Source: Symsagittifera roscoffensis
Taxonomy: Eukaryota; Xenacoelomorpha; Acoela; Convolutidae
Length of the DNA stretch: 64,000 nucleotides
Reading direction: 5' to 3'
NCBI RefSeq assembly: GCF_963678635.1
Contig: NC_087062.1
Span: 85,648,890 to 85,712,889 of the forward strand
The position numbers were made by a program, and so were the translations under genes. Numbering within the stretch: the stretch's first letter is position 1; each line of letters begins with the position of its first letter. Positions 44,716 through 56,360 of this stretch are shown one piece after another. Below the pieces are notes generated by a model. The model was not told the origin of the DNA. It was given only the letters and a program-made list of their open reading frames with translations, and did no database searches.

Positions 44716-45094
44716 ATGAGAGTGTCCTTACTGGATATGTTGCCAGAGGAGGAAAGGGAGAGATACCAAAAAGAAATTAAAAGGACAAACAGGAGTGACA
44801 TGGAGCCGAGTGGCAGGTACGGGACGCACTCCGTTTAAGAGGTGGGTTGAATTAACCCATCATGCGTTAGGTTCTAGAGAAATTGATGGGCCCGCTGAGT
44901 CTGACCGAGTCAGTCATGGAAGATAGCGCCGATGAATACCCGATCACTATAAGGCAACCCGTTAAGCGAACCAAGAAGGGGCTGAATATTCTGAAAGGCA
45001 AAGCTGGCAGCAAAATAGTGAGCTTTAAAGTAATAAAGTCAAAAGCGAGTGCAGCAGTGACGTCGCTGGCAAAGTTTATGTGTCCCGTCCGATG
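44716..45094 (+). pseudogene. Broken open frame block, part 1 (unidentified)
   Basis: An ATG at 44716 opens about 40 codons beginning MRVSLLDMLPEEERERYQKE, highly charged and probably helical, ending at a stop near 44838. Reading continues in shifted frames to a Lys-rich stretch (PVKRTKKGLNILKGK) ending at 45094. The base composition is clearly richer in G and C than nearby DNA. A Gag-like or nucleic-acid-binding start of an element is possible, but no known motif is present. Confidence 0.4.
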
Positions 45095-45222
45095 AAAATG
45101 GAAAAGTTGAACGTGCAGCGCCGAGTGGTGGACAGAGTTGTAAGTGAGATTGGCATGGTGTCTGATGAGAATCAAGGTGTCAGAGTACAGTGTTGTGAGT
45201 GCGATTGGAATGACGTCTGATG

Positions 45223-45786
45223 AGAGTCAAAGTGTCGGAGTACAAAGCCAGTAGTGACTCGAGGTCGAAGGAACAAGTGTTGGAACTGATGGAGGCCCAA
45301 CGAGTGTTGATCACCCGAGACGAATCTGCGATAGCGTAGGCTAAGCGTAAAGATGCCCTTTGTTTTTTGAGGTTCGTGGTTGACCGCATCCACACTCCCG
45401 TGTTGGAAGAATGCATAAAAGCTATTCGACAAAAAGCAATTAATCGTGAGCGGATTTTCCTTAGAGCCCTGCTGAAATTACACCACGAAATGCCGCTCCA
45501 GATACCCTCCAAGGAATTAAATAACATTGAGAGCTAACAGAAGACTAAAAGAAGTGAGGATATACTCCAACCAAGAATTAAAGTAAGTCGGGAATTGATT
45601 AAAAGAGCCAGAGATTCAAAGGAATATGTGACCTTAGGCAAACTAAAATACGTCAGGTGTGCTCGGAATAGCGTAAAACCCTTTCGTAGAGGAGGAAGCA
45701 AGGGATTTGTATTTCGTCTTCGAATAAGTTATAGTTCTCGTCTTCTGGGTCAGAAGAATACAGGAAATTGGTATGCTGACATTTGA
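45223..45786 (+). pseudogene. Broken open frame block, part 2 (unidentified)
   Basis: One plus-strand frame runs for about 188 codons with only two stops (a TAG near 45338 and a TAA near 45536). The content is strongly coding-like: charged, with few hydrophobic runs, including HTPVLEECIKAIRQK and LIKRARDSKEYVTLGKL. It is predicted helical and basic at its end. I do not recognise a family. Minus-strand frames over the same bases are shadows. Confidence 0.4.
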
Positions 45787-45819
45787 ACAGCCAAGACAAT
45801 GAGTATTCCTGGAGGAATG

Positions 45820-46135
45820 AGTGGTCGAGCCCTCGGTTCCGGAACTGAAAGGACGGGTGAGCTTTGAATGCGGTTCATGGGACGGTCCTTTGAGAACCAG
45901 CTTAGTAACGATGTGAGAGCTCATGAAGCCTTCATGGTACCCTCACCAAAACGCCGGTTTGATATTGGACGTGACCGCAGACGTCGTGCTAGATTTGGAT
46001 GATTGCGGGAGTCTACATGATTTAGCCGTAATACACCCTCTGTTGACTCTGAGAATAAGGAAGCAGGATGACAGGCCACCCACGGAATCGTCCGAAGAGC
46101 ATTTTCCAAGTGATTTGATGAAGTAGGGCACTTGC
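45820..46135 (+). pseudogene. Broken open frame block, part 3 (unidentified)
   Basis: A shifted plus-strand frame contains VVEPSVPELKGRVSF, then after one stop LILDVTADVVLDLDDCGSLH and an acidic/Ser-rich end at 46126. The hydrophobic alternation suggests beta strands. It follows part 2 after about 35 bp, so both may derive from one polyprotein or adjoining genes of one element. Confidence 0.35.
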
Positions 46136-46608
46136 CTGGCTTTCAGTTGTGGAATGGTAGGGCATGTGTTGGAACTGGCCACTGCATGAATTCACTGAGT
46201 GAGCAACCTTGCTATGTAGCCAACTTGTACGAAAGATAGAGAATGTCGGTTAAAAACGAGATGGAATTGATTGCGGATTGCAACGGCCTAACGGAAGTAA
46301 TCCCGACGATCGCCTTGGGGTTTTACAACATGTTTAGCTTGATTGAATAATGAGCTGGTTACATCCTTAATTGAGGAAAGGTTTCCTGTAGCGTTACAGA
46401 TGGAAGAGAAAATTGGAGGCTAGTGAGAAGCTCTGGAAAACGAGAGTATTTTGAAGTATAGTGAGGAACATCATAGACCTAGTGGCTCGAAGTATCTTGT
46501 GGGATCAAGCTCCGCGCCATACTTCAATAGCAAACACCCTACGCACATGTTGGTGTTAGATGCGATTACACAATAGGTGTTGATCGATCAACTCTTCTCA
46601 GTGCCTAA

Positions 46609-47633
46609 ATGCGTGAGACTGGCCAGAACTCGGAGAGGTCGTACGATTTGTTAACGAAGTTCGTTAGGACTGTCTCGAAGAGATCTGAAGGCAAATTGCA
46701 AGACATAGTGGGTGAAAATTTCATGAAAATGATCGAAGGTAATGTGAGTGAGTTCCAGAAAAAGAACGAGAGTGGAACATTACCGACTGAGTTTTCCACG
46801 AAAAACGAAATATACGGAATGCAACAGATAAGGACAGAGGTGGAACCGTTGCTAGAACCTTCAGTGTATCGGACCTGGAGAAACATTCTGCTGACCCATG
46901 GGGAGTGTCCTTGTCACTGCCTGGCGCAGACGTTCTGGTAACCCAAACGAGAAACTTTGCTGTTAGAATGGGATGTGGAGGAATTGTTCTCCACAGGAAT
47001 GCCCGACCAAACAAACCCAGCCTGTATCGATCCTGGTAGTAAGTGCTGTGTTCGCTGCGAGGTGCTTGGAAACCAACGCTGGAACAAGCGAACAGAAAAT
47101 GACCATAGCTACACCTAAGCAGCTAAGAAACATGAAATTCAACAACAATTTTGATCTGTTCAAGACCACCTGCAAAGTCCTTAGGATATCCAAATCCATC
47201 GAAAGGATATGGGCAAGGCAGAGGTTAATGCTTTGGTTTTTTGCCGTCATGACGTTGTGGATGTATAAACACGCGAATCGTCAAATTTCCAGGAATACGG
47301 AGGCCTATCAATTCTTCCAGCTGAATATAGAACCGGGTGCCTAATAGAATGCATTCCTGACACATAGAAATGCCGTCACGACAGCTGTGAAACGGATGGC
47401 TGGTATGCCTTGTACGACTGAAGAGGAGAAAAAAGAGGACTTATAGGCTGACCTGGAGCAGAACGTAAGCCTGTCTTTGAACAACAGTTTTTGCCGGAAC
47501 CGTGAGCAAAATGTGAATGTAGATCTCCTGCCCTGTTGCATGCAGAGATTGCTGGAACAAGAAAGTCGGGGCACGGCCAGCAATTTTGTTCATATGCTGC
47601 AGAAGATGTCGAAGAAGTCAGAAAATAGAAATT
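46609..47633 (+). pseudogene. Broken open frame block, part 4 (unidentified)
   Basis: Three successive plus-strand frames: 46609-46941 (MRETGQNSERSYDLLTKFV..., helical and charged), 46973-47344 (contains a hydrophobic LMLWFFAVMTLWMY near its end) and about 47345-47633 (coding-like with one stop). Together with parts 1-3 this gives about 3 kb of decayed coding sequence on one strand. It is not convincingly gypsy, copia, BEL, LINE or DNA transposon by motif. An integrated virus-like or novel element is possible but unproven. Confidence 0.35.
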
Positions 47634-47639
47634 AAAAGC

Positions 47640-48209
47640 GGGACGAACTAGAACTGAGCAATGTCTGAGCAAGTGACAATAAGTTCAGATCGAAATGTTT
47701 GAACGTCTTAACGTGTAAAAACTCTGATCTGATTGTCAAATTAGCAGCTTAGAATTGCCCTTTGACTCCGCCTACGTTCAAAAATTTGTGAAAAACAGTT
47801 GCGTTTGCAGAAAAGCTATAATCGAAGATAGATGGTATTGGAGTGTAGGGAGATTCTGAGCGTTCGAATATGAATGCCCTTAAAATGCAAAGTCTCGCCT
47901 CCACTCACATTCCTTCTGTTCTAGAACCACGACACCTCCACATGACAGATCAGAAACGACCAGACGGGTAAACGCTCGTCCGATGGCCTGTTGGTAGGCA
48001 GCCCCTGCGTGATGTGACGGTAGTTGACTCCCTAACCCCTTATTGAAAAAGCGCAGGTTTCTAACCCTAGAGCGGCTGGGGACGAGGTGAAAGTTCGAAA
48101 ATCTGACAAGTATAGAGTTTTAATTATTGATGGATAAATTTTTACACCAATAGATTTTGAAGGTCAGGTTGTTTTTTTTTGCATTAATTGCAAGTTGTTT
48201 TTTTTGCAG
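47640..48209. other. Unassigned DNA ending in a splice-acceptor-like tract
   Basis: Relatively G/C-balanced at 47880-48090 without a frame. It ends with two T-rich tracts, the second followed by GCAG at 48206-48209. Confidence 0.4.
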
Positions 48210-48385
48210 GTGTTAGATTACTCGATCTGGTTGGCTTCATTCTCAACCATCTGACTCTCTTTACTTGTATCCACATTATACTTTACTCTTCCATATCTAG
48301 AAAATTCCTAGGATTTTCACTGGTTAATTTGATGAAGGGACTCCTGACTGTAGCTTGGATTACTATGATACTTTCGACCTTCTGA
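48210..48385 (+). CDS. Candidate last exon of a multi-pass membrane protein
   Basis: After TTTTTTTTGCAG the frame gives 57 residues, VRLLDLVGFILNHLTLFTC...SISRKFLGFSLVNLMKGLLT...ILSTF, ending at TGA 48383-48385. Two hydrophobic segments are separated by a basic SRKF, as in paired transmembrane helices. Codon usage looks less AT-driven than chance frames nearby. No upstream exon of this gene is identified, so family and start are unknown. Chance remains possible. Confidence 0.35.
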
Positions 48386-48543
48386 TTACGTCCAAAAAAA
48401 ATTGATAATTTTTATTTTTGATTGAATTACGGAATAGATGAAAACTCATTAAAAAAACTAACGTACCCAGGTTCACAGCCGGCTAGATTATATGGTCTAG
48501 GTAAGTTCCTCACTAAAGGCAAATCTTCTCGACCCGGCGTTGC

Positions 48544-48944
48544 GGTGAATTCCCATAGGTTCCAATAGTCATAGGTTCCAAAGTAAAAAATCAGTCGCAT
48601 AAGTTCCAAAATTTATCTTCTTGAATTCTGATTGGTTGAAATTTGAGCCAACGAATTTATGGATTGATTGTTTACTGTTCAACCAGCATAAACTTAAGCT
48701 GCAGAATAGTGACCGCCGCAGTCGCGCCAACGTGTTGCGAGCTTGCCACCAAAGGGTAGGACTCTATACGAAAGCCTTAAACCGAGACTCGGCTAATTTA
48801 AACCGAGACTCAAACCGAGACCTTAAACCGAGACTCGGCTAATTTAGTCTTTTGACCAATTGGAAAGATTTGGAACTTATGCGACTGCTCTTTTATTTTG
48901 GAACCTATGGGACTGATTTTTCATTTTGGAACCTATGAATACGC
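48544..48944. mobile_element. Fold-back/MITE-like element with 12-bp flanking direct repeat
   Basis: The ends are imperfect inverted repeats of about 90 bp. The left arm has CATAGGTTCCAAAGTAAAAA and CAGTCGCATAAGTTCCAAA; the right arm holds their complements, TTTGGAACTTATGCGACTG and TTTTGGAACCTATG. ACCCGGCGTTGC occurs directly on both sides (48532-48543 and 48945-48956), as a target-site duplication would. The middle holds a short repeat, TTAAACCGAGACTCGGCTAA. No transposase is present. Confidence 0.7.
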
Positions 48945-49149
48945 ACCCGGCGTTGCATATGAAAATCGGAGTAAAAAAATCATATCCTATTACTAAAAAG
49001 TTCCGGCGTTGGCCTTGAAACTCCGCAAAAAAGATTAAAATGCTGAAGGTAGCAGAAGTGTAAGCTGACGAAGTCTTTTTTGCAATGCGTTTAAAAACCA
49101 TCATGTCAGTCGGGAAGATATTAGCTGAAAATGCAACGCCCACTAGTTC

Positions 49150-51611
49150 GAAGAGACCCCGACGCTTTTGGAACTAGCAGTAACCAATCGGCGTGAACCA
49201 ATCGACGAAGTAACCAATTTCTCTGTGAACCAGACTTGTACATTCAAAGAGATGATGTTGCGATGCGAGCTTTTTTAAGATAACACACTTAGAAATAATG
49301 GTCGAGGTAGAAAAAGTTTGGTTTAGGCTTAGACTTGATTTAAATGATAACAATCAGTCCATCTAGGGAAAAATAACCCCCTCCCCCTTGGCGTCTGCGG
49401 TAAGAAAAGAAACAGTATACTCCATCAGATGCGATTTTTGAGGTTTTTTATACTTGAGGTCGATGCTTTCATGGCAACTGCTCAGAATTGACTAGTGCTG
49501 ACTTGAGAAAGAGATGCAACTCCTCCAATTGCTATTGCGGTACTGCCTCAAAGAATGACGGCAAGACAAAATTCGCTGTTTTTGGAAGGTTCATTGGTGA
49601 TATTCTGAGAAAGGGAAAGGCTGATGAAAGTAAGAAGTTATTGCACCAAAGCATTTTACTGCATCAGAATTTTACTGCATCAGAACAAAAATAAGCTTCG
49701 CGCTCCTGAGGAGCTCTATACTTTGTATAAGGGGGTGCAGATCGCTACGCAAAGTTCAATATATCGACAACTCCATAAGCGCTATTGTAGAGGAAGGACG
49801 GCTAAGATAAATTAACATTATGACGATGCATTTAATGCTGATTTATGACTTCATTGCTGATATAGATGCATTTTTATATCGCTGGTATGGCCCTATCCAG
49901 CTTGTGCACTTACCGTAACTAAACGGAAGGGCCCCTTTTGTAATTTAGTTTTTTTTTATCAGAATTGAAACTCATCAACGAAAGACTTAAAAGAAATGCT
50001 AATCTTTTTCCGCGATACAAAAGTTCCTGGTACCAGAAACTTATTGATGCGAGACTGATTATTAATTTCAGTTCCCTTGCTTCAACATTGTACAAAAGGA
50101 ACATTATTGAGGAGTGAGATTTTAAATATGTTAATTCAAACGTTTTCGTGCATTTTGTGCATAAGCAGGATTCTGTATTTTGAAAACTGATCAAAGAAAA
50201 TCTAAGTTTTTTGGCCAAACAGTGAGCCAATTGTAATTACATAATGAATTAAGGAACTTTTTCCTTAAGTTTCCGTTCTAATTTTTTTCTGATCTCTGTC
50301 AAGCCTGACATGTCATGATAAGAGTTTTAAATGTTAATTTAATCGTTTTCACACATTTTTTGCATCATATTTAAATATTTTCTCAAAATACACATAATTA
50401 TTGAAGATCTATTATTCGCAAAACATGTCGAAAAGATAATATTTAAAAGTTTTGAACCAATCAAATCATGCTATTTTAGTTTCAGAATAAATTACCAATT
50501 CTTTGATAACATGTCATTTTTTTCGTTTTTTTTTCATGTTCATACATGGAATACAATTTAACTCTAAGTGCCTGGCTCGTGAAGTCTGGCGCGTTTGATT
50601 TTGGACATTTAGCTCCAAATATACTATGAACGTAGAATTATTAGCTATGGTTTTTGCCTGTTTGATCTGTAATATTTGGCTTTAGCTCAGAAGGAACATT
50701 GCACAGATTTTTCAAGTGCACGTCCAACTAAGAAAAGTTCCACGTAAGTAGGAGAGGAAACAAGTGAAAATTGTGAAAACAACTGATACTCGCCGCAGCT
50801 CTACAAGCTGATTATGAGGAAAACGATAGGCAAAATCCTCACTGAAAAACAAGCCTGTCATTCAAGGCCCCAGGTCGAGAACCATTTTGGTGGTTAAGTA
50901 TTAATGAAAAATAATTCAATAATTCGCGAAGAAATTTAAACGATGCACAAACGTGATTTTCAATATATTGAAAATTGCTCTTCCTTCTCTGAAGCCTTGT
51001 GCAATATTAAATCAACTGTTTATTTCTAAAGTGGATTTTTTAGTTTAGTTTGTAATTTATCATTTACTACCTTGTTGGCGTTTAAGATAACGTTATCTCT
51101 TTGTTTATGAATTTCGAATCTCCATCCACTGAAAAGTGCTTATTCCTGAATACGACTGAAGAAACTTTGTTTTAGACGTACTTCTGGTTTTAAGATATCC
51201 TGATAATTGTCTTCATGATCGAAAACTCTACATTTTAATTCAATATTTTCCAATTTTGGATCTGTCAGGTGATTAACAAATTTACCGATTGATCCAGTTT
51301 CTGATATTGAGTTGTTTTAATGAAACGTGTGTCTCGCATAATATTCTTGTGAATCAAAGGTCAAATATTTTATTAAATGTTGGCTATGTTGTTTCGTTTT
51401 TTCTTTAATGTATATCTATGATACAAATAAATTATGTGTGAATTATGTGTAAAAATTGAGTTATTTTCAGATAAGTATTTTACGGTCAGCTTATTTTTTC
51501 TTCATTCATGATCTGAGTTGGTATCGATGTCTAATCACAGCTCACATGGTTCTTCGGGCGAAGGAGCTATAGAAAACGGAGGAGTAGCTGGCTCGACCGG
51601 CTATTCTGGAG
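49150..51611 (+). repeat. Tandem segmental duplication, copy 1 (~2.46 kb)
   Basis: Nearly identical to 51612-54072 in direct orientation. I see three substitutions (near 49229/51690, 50896/53356 and 51155/53615) and one 1-bp T-run difference. The unit holds non-coding upstream DNA of the Rab27-like gene and ends inside its first coding exon. The junction shares only two bases (GA), which suggests non-homologous joining. Confidence 0.95.
49486..49629 (+). CDS. Candidate 144-bp exon inside the duplicated unit (copy 1)
   Basis: Between GCTCAG and A|GTAAGA the frame stays open with coding-like content: LTSADLRKRCNSSNCYCG, then KFAVFGRFIGDILRKGKADE. It is phase 1 at both ends. No family is recognised. 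An identical copy occurs at 51947-52090. If real it may belong to an unknown gene upstream of, or an alternative 5' part of, the Rab27-like gene. Confidence 0.3.
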
Positions 51612-51739
51612 AAGAGACCCCGACGCTTTTGGAACTAGCAGTAACCAATCGGCGTGAACCAATCGACGAAGTAACCAATTTCTCTGTGAACCAGAATTGT
51701 ACATTCAAAGAGATGATGTTGCGATGCGAGCTTTTTTAA
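51527..51739 (+). pseudogene. Truncated Rab27-like exon 1 fused to upstream DNA
   Basis: The ATG and first 28 codons ([19 protein letters not shown] ... GYSG) are identical to the intact gene at 53987. The duplication junction then replaces the GTPase domain with EETPTLLELAVTNRREPIDE... and a stop at 51737-51739. The result is a 71-residue frame without P-loop, switch or other GTPase motifs. The same novel tail sequence stands without the leader at 49150-49279. It could be transcribed, since the duplicated upstream region comes with it, but it cannot make a Rab protein. Confidence 0.8.
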
Positions 51740-54072
51740 GATAACACACTTAGAAATAATGGTCGAGGTAGAAAAAGTTTGGTTTAGGCTTAGACTTGAT
51801 TTAAATGATAACAATCAGTCCATCTAGGGAAAAATAACCCCCTCCCCCTTGGCGTCTGCGGTAAGAAAAGAAACAGTATACTCCATCAGATGCGATTTTT
51901 GAGGTTTTTTATACTTGAGGTCGATGCTTTCATGGCAACTGCTCAGAATTGACTAGTGCTGACTTGAGAAAGAGATGCAACTCCTCCAATTGCTATTGCG
52001 GTACTGCCTCAAAGAATGACGGCAAGACAAAATTCGCTGTTTTTGGAAGGTTCATTGGTGATATTCTGAGAAAGGGAAAGGCTGATGAAAGTAAGAAGTT
52101 ATTGCACCAAAGCATTTTACTGCATCAGAATTTTACTGCATCAGAACAAAAATAAGCTTCGCGCTCCTGAGGAGCTCTATACTTTGTATAAGGGGGTGCA
52201 GATCGCTACGCAAAGTTCAATATATCGACAACTCCATAAGCGCTATTGTAGAGGAAGGACGGCTAAGATAAATTAACATTATGACGATGCATTTAATGCT
52301 GATTTATGACTTCATTGCTGATATAGATGCATTTTTATATCGCTGGTATGGCCCTATCCAGCTTGTGCACTTACCGTAACTAAACGGAAGGGCCCCTTTT
52401 GTAATTTAGTTTTTTTTTATCAGAATTGAAACTCATCAACGAAAGACTTAAAAGAAATGCTAATCTTTTTCCGCGATACAAAAGTTCCTGGTACCAGAAA
52501 CTTATTGATGCGAGACTGATTATTAATTTCAGTTCCCTTGCTTCAACATTGTACAAAAGGAACATTATTGAGGAGTGAGATTTTAAATATGTTAATTCAA
52601 ACGTTTTCGTGCATTTTGTGCATAAGCAGGATTCTGTATTTTGAAAACTGATCAAAGAAAATCTAAGTTTTTTGGCCAAACAGTGAGCCAATTGTAATTA
52701 CATAATGAATTAAGGAACTTTTTCCTTAAGTTTCCGTTCTAATTTTTTTCTGATCTCTGTCAAGCCTGACATGTCATGATAAGAGTTTTAAATGTTAATT
52801 TAATCGTTTTCACACATTTTTTGCATCATATTTAAATATTTTCTCAAAATACACATAATTATTGAAGATCTATTATTCGCAAAACATGTCGAAAAGATAA
52901 TATTTAAAAGTTTTGAACCAATCAAATCATGCTATTTTAGTTTCAGAATAAATTACCAATTCTTTGATAACATGTCATTTTTTTCGTTTTTTTTCATGTT
53001 CATACATGGAATACAATTTAACTCTAAGTGCCTGGCTCGTGAAGTCTGGCGCGTTTGATTTTGGACATTTAGCTCCAAATATACTATGAACGTAGAATTA
53101 TTAGCTATGGTTTTTGCCTGTTTGATCTGTAATATTTGGCTTTAGCTCAGAAGGAACATTGCACAGATTTTTCAAGTGCACGTCCAACTAAGAAAAGTTC
53201 CACGTAAGTAGGAGAGGAAACAAGTGAAAATTGTGAAAACAACTGATACTCGCCGCAGCTCTACAAGCTGATTATGAGGAAAACGATAGGCAAAATCCTC
53301 ACTGAAAAACAAGCCTGTCATTCAAGGCCCCAGGTCGAGAACCATTTTGGTGGTTTAGTATTAATGAAAAATAATTCAATAATTCGCGAAGAAATTTAAA
53401 CGATGCACAAACGTGATTTTCAATATATTGAAAATTGCTCTTCCTTCTCTGAAGCCTTGTGCAATATTAAATCAACTGTTTATTTCTAAAGTGGATTTTT
53501 TAGTTTAGTTTGTAATTTATCATTTACTACCTTGTTGGCGTTTAAGATAACGTTATCTCTTTGTTTATGAATTTCGAATCTCCATCCACTGAAAAGTGCT
53601 TATTCCTGAATATGACTGAAGAAACTTTGTTTTAGACGTACTTCTGGTTTTAAGATATCCTGATAATTGTCTTCATGATCGAAAACTCTACATTTTAATT
53701 CAATATTTTCCAATTTTGGATCTGTCAGGTGATTAACAAATTTACCGATTGATCCAGTTTCTGATATTGAGTTGTTTTAATGAAACGTGTGTCTCGCATA
53801 ATATTCTTGTGAATCAAAGGTCAAATATTTTATTAAATGTTGGCTATGTTGTTTCGTTTTTTCTTTAATGTATATCTATGATACAAATAAATTATGTGTG
53901 AATTATGTGTAAAAATTGAGTTATTTTCAGATAAGTATTTTACGGTCAGCTTATTTTTTCTTCATTCATGATCTGAGTTGGTATCGATGTCTAATCACAG
54001 CTCACATGGTTCTTCGGGCGAAGGAGCTATAGAAAACGGAGGAGTAGCTGGCTCGACCGGCTATTCTGGAGA
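51612..54072 (+). repeat. Tandem segmental duplication, copy 2
   Basis: Copy 2 continues without a break into the intact Rab27-like coding exon, so its right edge probably represents the ancestral arrangement. An assembly artefact (two haplotypes joined in tandem) is possible given the high identity. Confidence 0.95.
51947..52090 (+). CDS. Candidate 144-bp exon inside the duplicated unit (copy 2)
   Basis: Exact repeat of the candidate exon at 49486-49629, with the same splice-like borders. Confidence 0.3.
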
Positions 54073-54211
54073 CTATGATTTTCTCATCAAATTCCTGGCA
54101 TTAGGAGACAGTGGTGTCGGCAAAACCTGCTTTTTGTATCAATACACAGACAAACAGTTTAGCTCCAAATTCATTTCAACCGTTGGAATAGACTTCAGGG
54201 AACGCAGAATT
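53987..54211 (+). CDS. rab27: Rab27-like small GTPase, first coding exon
   Basis: 75 codons from the first in-frame ATG (an in-frame TGA lies 18 bases upstream) to ATT|GTTAGT, phase 0. After a 28-residue Ser/Gly-rich leader comes [19 protein letters not shown], with the P-loop GDSGVGKT at residues 40-47. It continues with [12 protein letters not shown] and [12 protein letters not shown], the switch I region with the Mg-binding Thr. Sequence and position match animal Rab27, which brings secretory granules and lysosome-related organelles to the plasma membrane through Slp/Slac2-type effectors. The leader is longer than in vertebrate Rab27. The longer open frame past 54211 is intron read-through. 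Confidence 0.85.
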
Positions 54212-54847
54212 GTTAGTAGAGTTTCCGCTTACAACAGAAATGCCCGCTCGTCTATGAAGTTGATAGCATATACTTAATCGAACCTAACAGACTGATTAGG
54301 TAAAACATTTCAAGCATGCTTATTGAACCACTATTTGATATTGGTTGTCTTTTTAAAACATTTTTTGGTCTAATTGAAGGTGTAACTATCAATAAGTGTA
54401 GTTCGATTTGCATGCTCCGCCGAATCAGTAATATGTAATTATTCTGATGCCTGCTTCATACACGTAAAGCAGCCAGAAGACAAAGAGTCTCGAAACTGAC
54501 AAAAGTGAAATAGTTTTCACGGCAAACTTCTAGCAAAACGTAATATAAAAGATTTAGACTCCTTCTGTGTTCGGAAAGTTTCGGCATAGATCTCTATCTT
54601 TTTGTTTTGGATTATATTTCTGATGAGAGATCATCATTGTCGTGCTTTAATTAATTTTCTATTAATTGATTTTTCCGAATCGCGTCATATTCTACTATGA
54701 AGAACATTCGTTTTTTAAGAGTAATGAACGTAGTGGTCTTGCTGATTTTTTTTTCAGGAAAAAGTCTTAATATTTGTTCACGTTCACGTTTTTTCGCTGC
54801 TTGACTTGTGATTACTTTTTAAGTTCAGTGCTTTTTCATTGTTAAAA

Positions 54848-55120
54848 GGAAGGCAAATCCACTATCGAACAGCAAAAATGTCAAGGTCACGAAAAACCTG
54901 ATCAACTTCTAATTTTGAAAATGGAAATTAATTATCAGATATCCCAGTGAAATAAAAGTTTTGCCTATTGATCCAGTTTTCTCAAATTTGGTTAATTTTA
55001 ACAAAAAAGTGTCGAGCATAAATTGTTCTACAAATTCAAAGAGCTTTAAGGCCATTTATTTTTTTCTTCGAATTTCGAAAGTTGAAGATTTTTGAAAAAA
55101 AAACAGCATTATTTGTTTGT
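54848..55120 (+). repeat. Dispersed repeat family R2 (several copies)
   Basis: Shared phrases are AAAGGAAGGC(A)AA, GGTCACGAAA, ACTTCTA(A/G)TTTTGAAA(A/C)TGG, ATTGATCCAGTTTTCTC and a T-rich end. Related copies lie at 59060-59300 and 60455-60780, with partial ones near 56040-56270 and at 51250-51350 / 53710-53810 in the duplicated unit. It is non-coding. Confidence 0.6.
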
Positions 55121-56360
55121 TTCATTGCGTTCATTACTCATTTCCAACTGTCAGTTGGCTATGTTTACCGATTTCTTTAGAAAGTGGACACGTTTCAATT
55201 GTGTGTAAGCATTTCAACGACAGAATCAATTTCTAAATCCATGTTTTACCTGAACGAAGACAGCTTTTTAGATAGCTGCAAAAAGTTCAGATTGACAAAA
55301 TTAATTAACGAGAGCTGGTTTTTCGTTTTAAATGAGTCTTGCATGCAATTTCGATGTTTCAGAATTATAAACGTTGCCTGAAAAAGTAGCGTTTGCCTGC
55401 AAAATGTTCCCAAATAGGTTGATTGCTCTTTTAAATTAATTTTCCGGTCCGATTTTTTTCCTACTTATTATTGTCACGTTTTTAGCATAAAGTCTCACTA
55501 TTTGTTTGCGCTCAGATTTTTTCACTTATTGACTTGTGAAATTTTTAACTTTCAATTTCCGTTGCAAAGATTAGTTACTTAGATTAGTTAATTATGTTCT
55601 CAGTTATAGAGCTGCTTTTTGTTGTATAATCGGTAGTTTTTGCGAAGCTTGGCCTCTGTGTGTACTCTTGCGATTGCGTGTGTGCAATTGGGTACCAGAA
55701 TTTTTCCCGTTAATGTTTTTCCAATATATTTGTGGTCCAAGTTTAAAACTAAATTTTTTTAGTTTTTCTTCATTTCGACTTGATGTTGTTATTTTCCCGC
55801 GAGCTAGGCGCGAATTACAGGAACTTCAGTACTTCGGCCTGCCGGAGCCACAGGTCTGTTTTCCGACTTGTCGCTTTGGGTTTAATTTTAGGCGGCCTAG
55901 TTTCCGACTATTTTTTGCATGTCATTCACTTTAAAGTTTAATGCTGTTCATAGGTTATTTTTTTGGCTTATGTGGTATCTTTTTTTAGAACATTCTACTG
56001 ATTCCCTTAATAAATTGCGCAGCATTTCATTAAATAATTTGTCGGCGTTTCCCAGCGGATTAAAAACTATACATTTTGGTTCAGTTTTCTCAAATTGCGT
56101 TAATTCTATCAAAAATATATCTATAATAATTTGGTCGTGAAATTCTAAGCGCTTTAAAACCATATAATGCTTACTTTGAAATTCGTTTTGTTTTGTAAAA
56201 AAAAATTGTGCGTTTTTTTCTCTGTTTTCTTGTGTCGATCGGCAATTTTTCAACTGTCTGTTGGCTATGTTTAATTTTAAAGTTTCAGTTTCAACGCTGA
56301 AAGTTGCGCATCATTTCTTCCTTAAATCTGTCTAACAGCGAGAAATTACCTATGTATCGG

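Noticed and set aside
45172-45924. Minus-strand frames of 86-115 codons
   Set aside because: They overlap the better plus-strand frame of the unknown block and have no motifs of their own.
49919-50230. 103-codon minus-strand frame, repeated at 52380-52691
   Set aside because: Both copies exist only because of the tandem duplication; the composition is AT-driven and no domain or splice context is seen.
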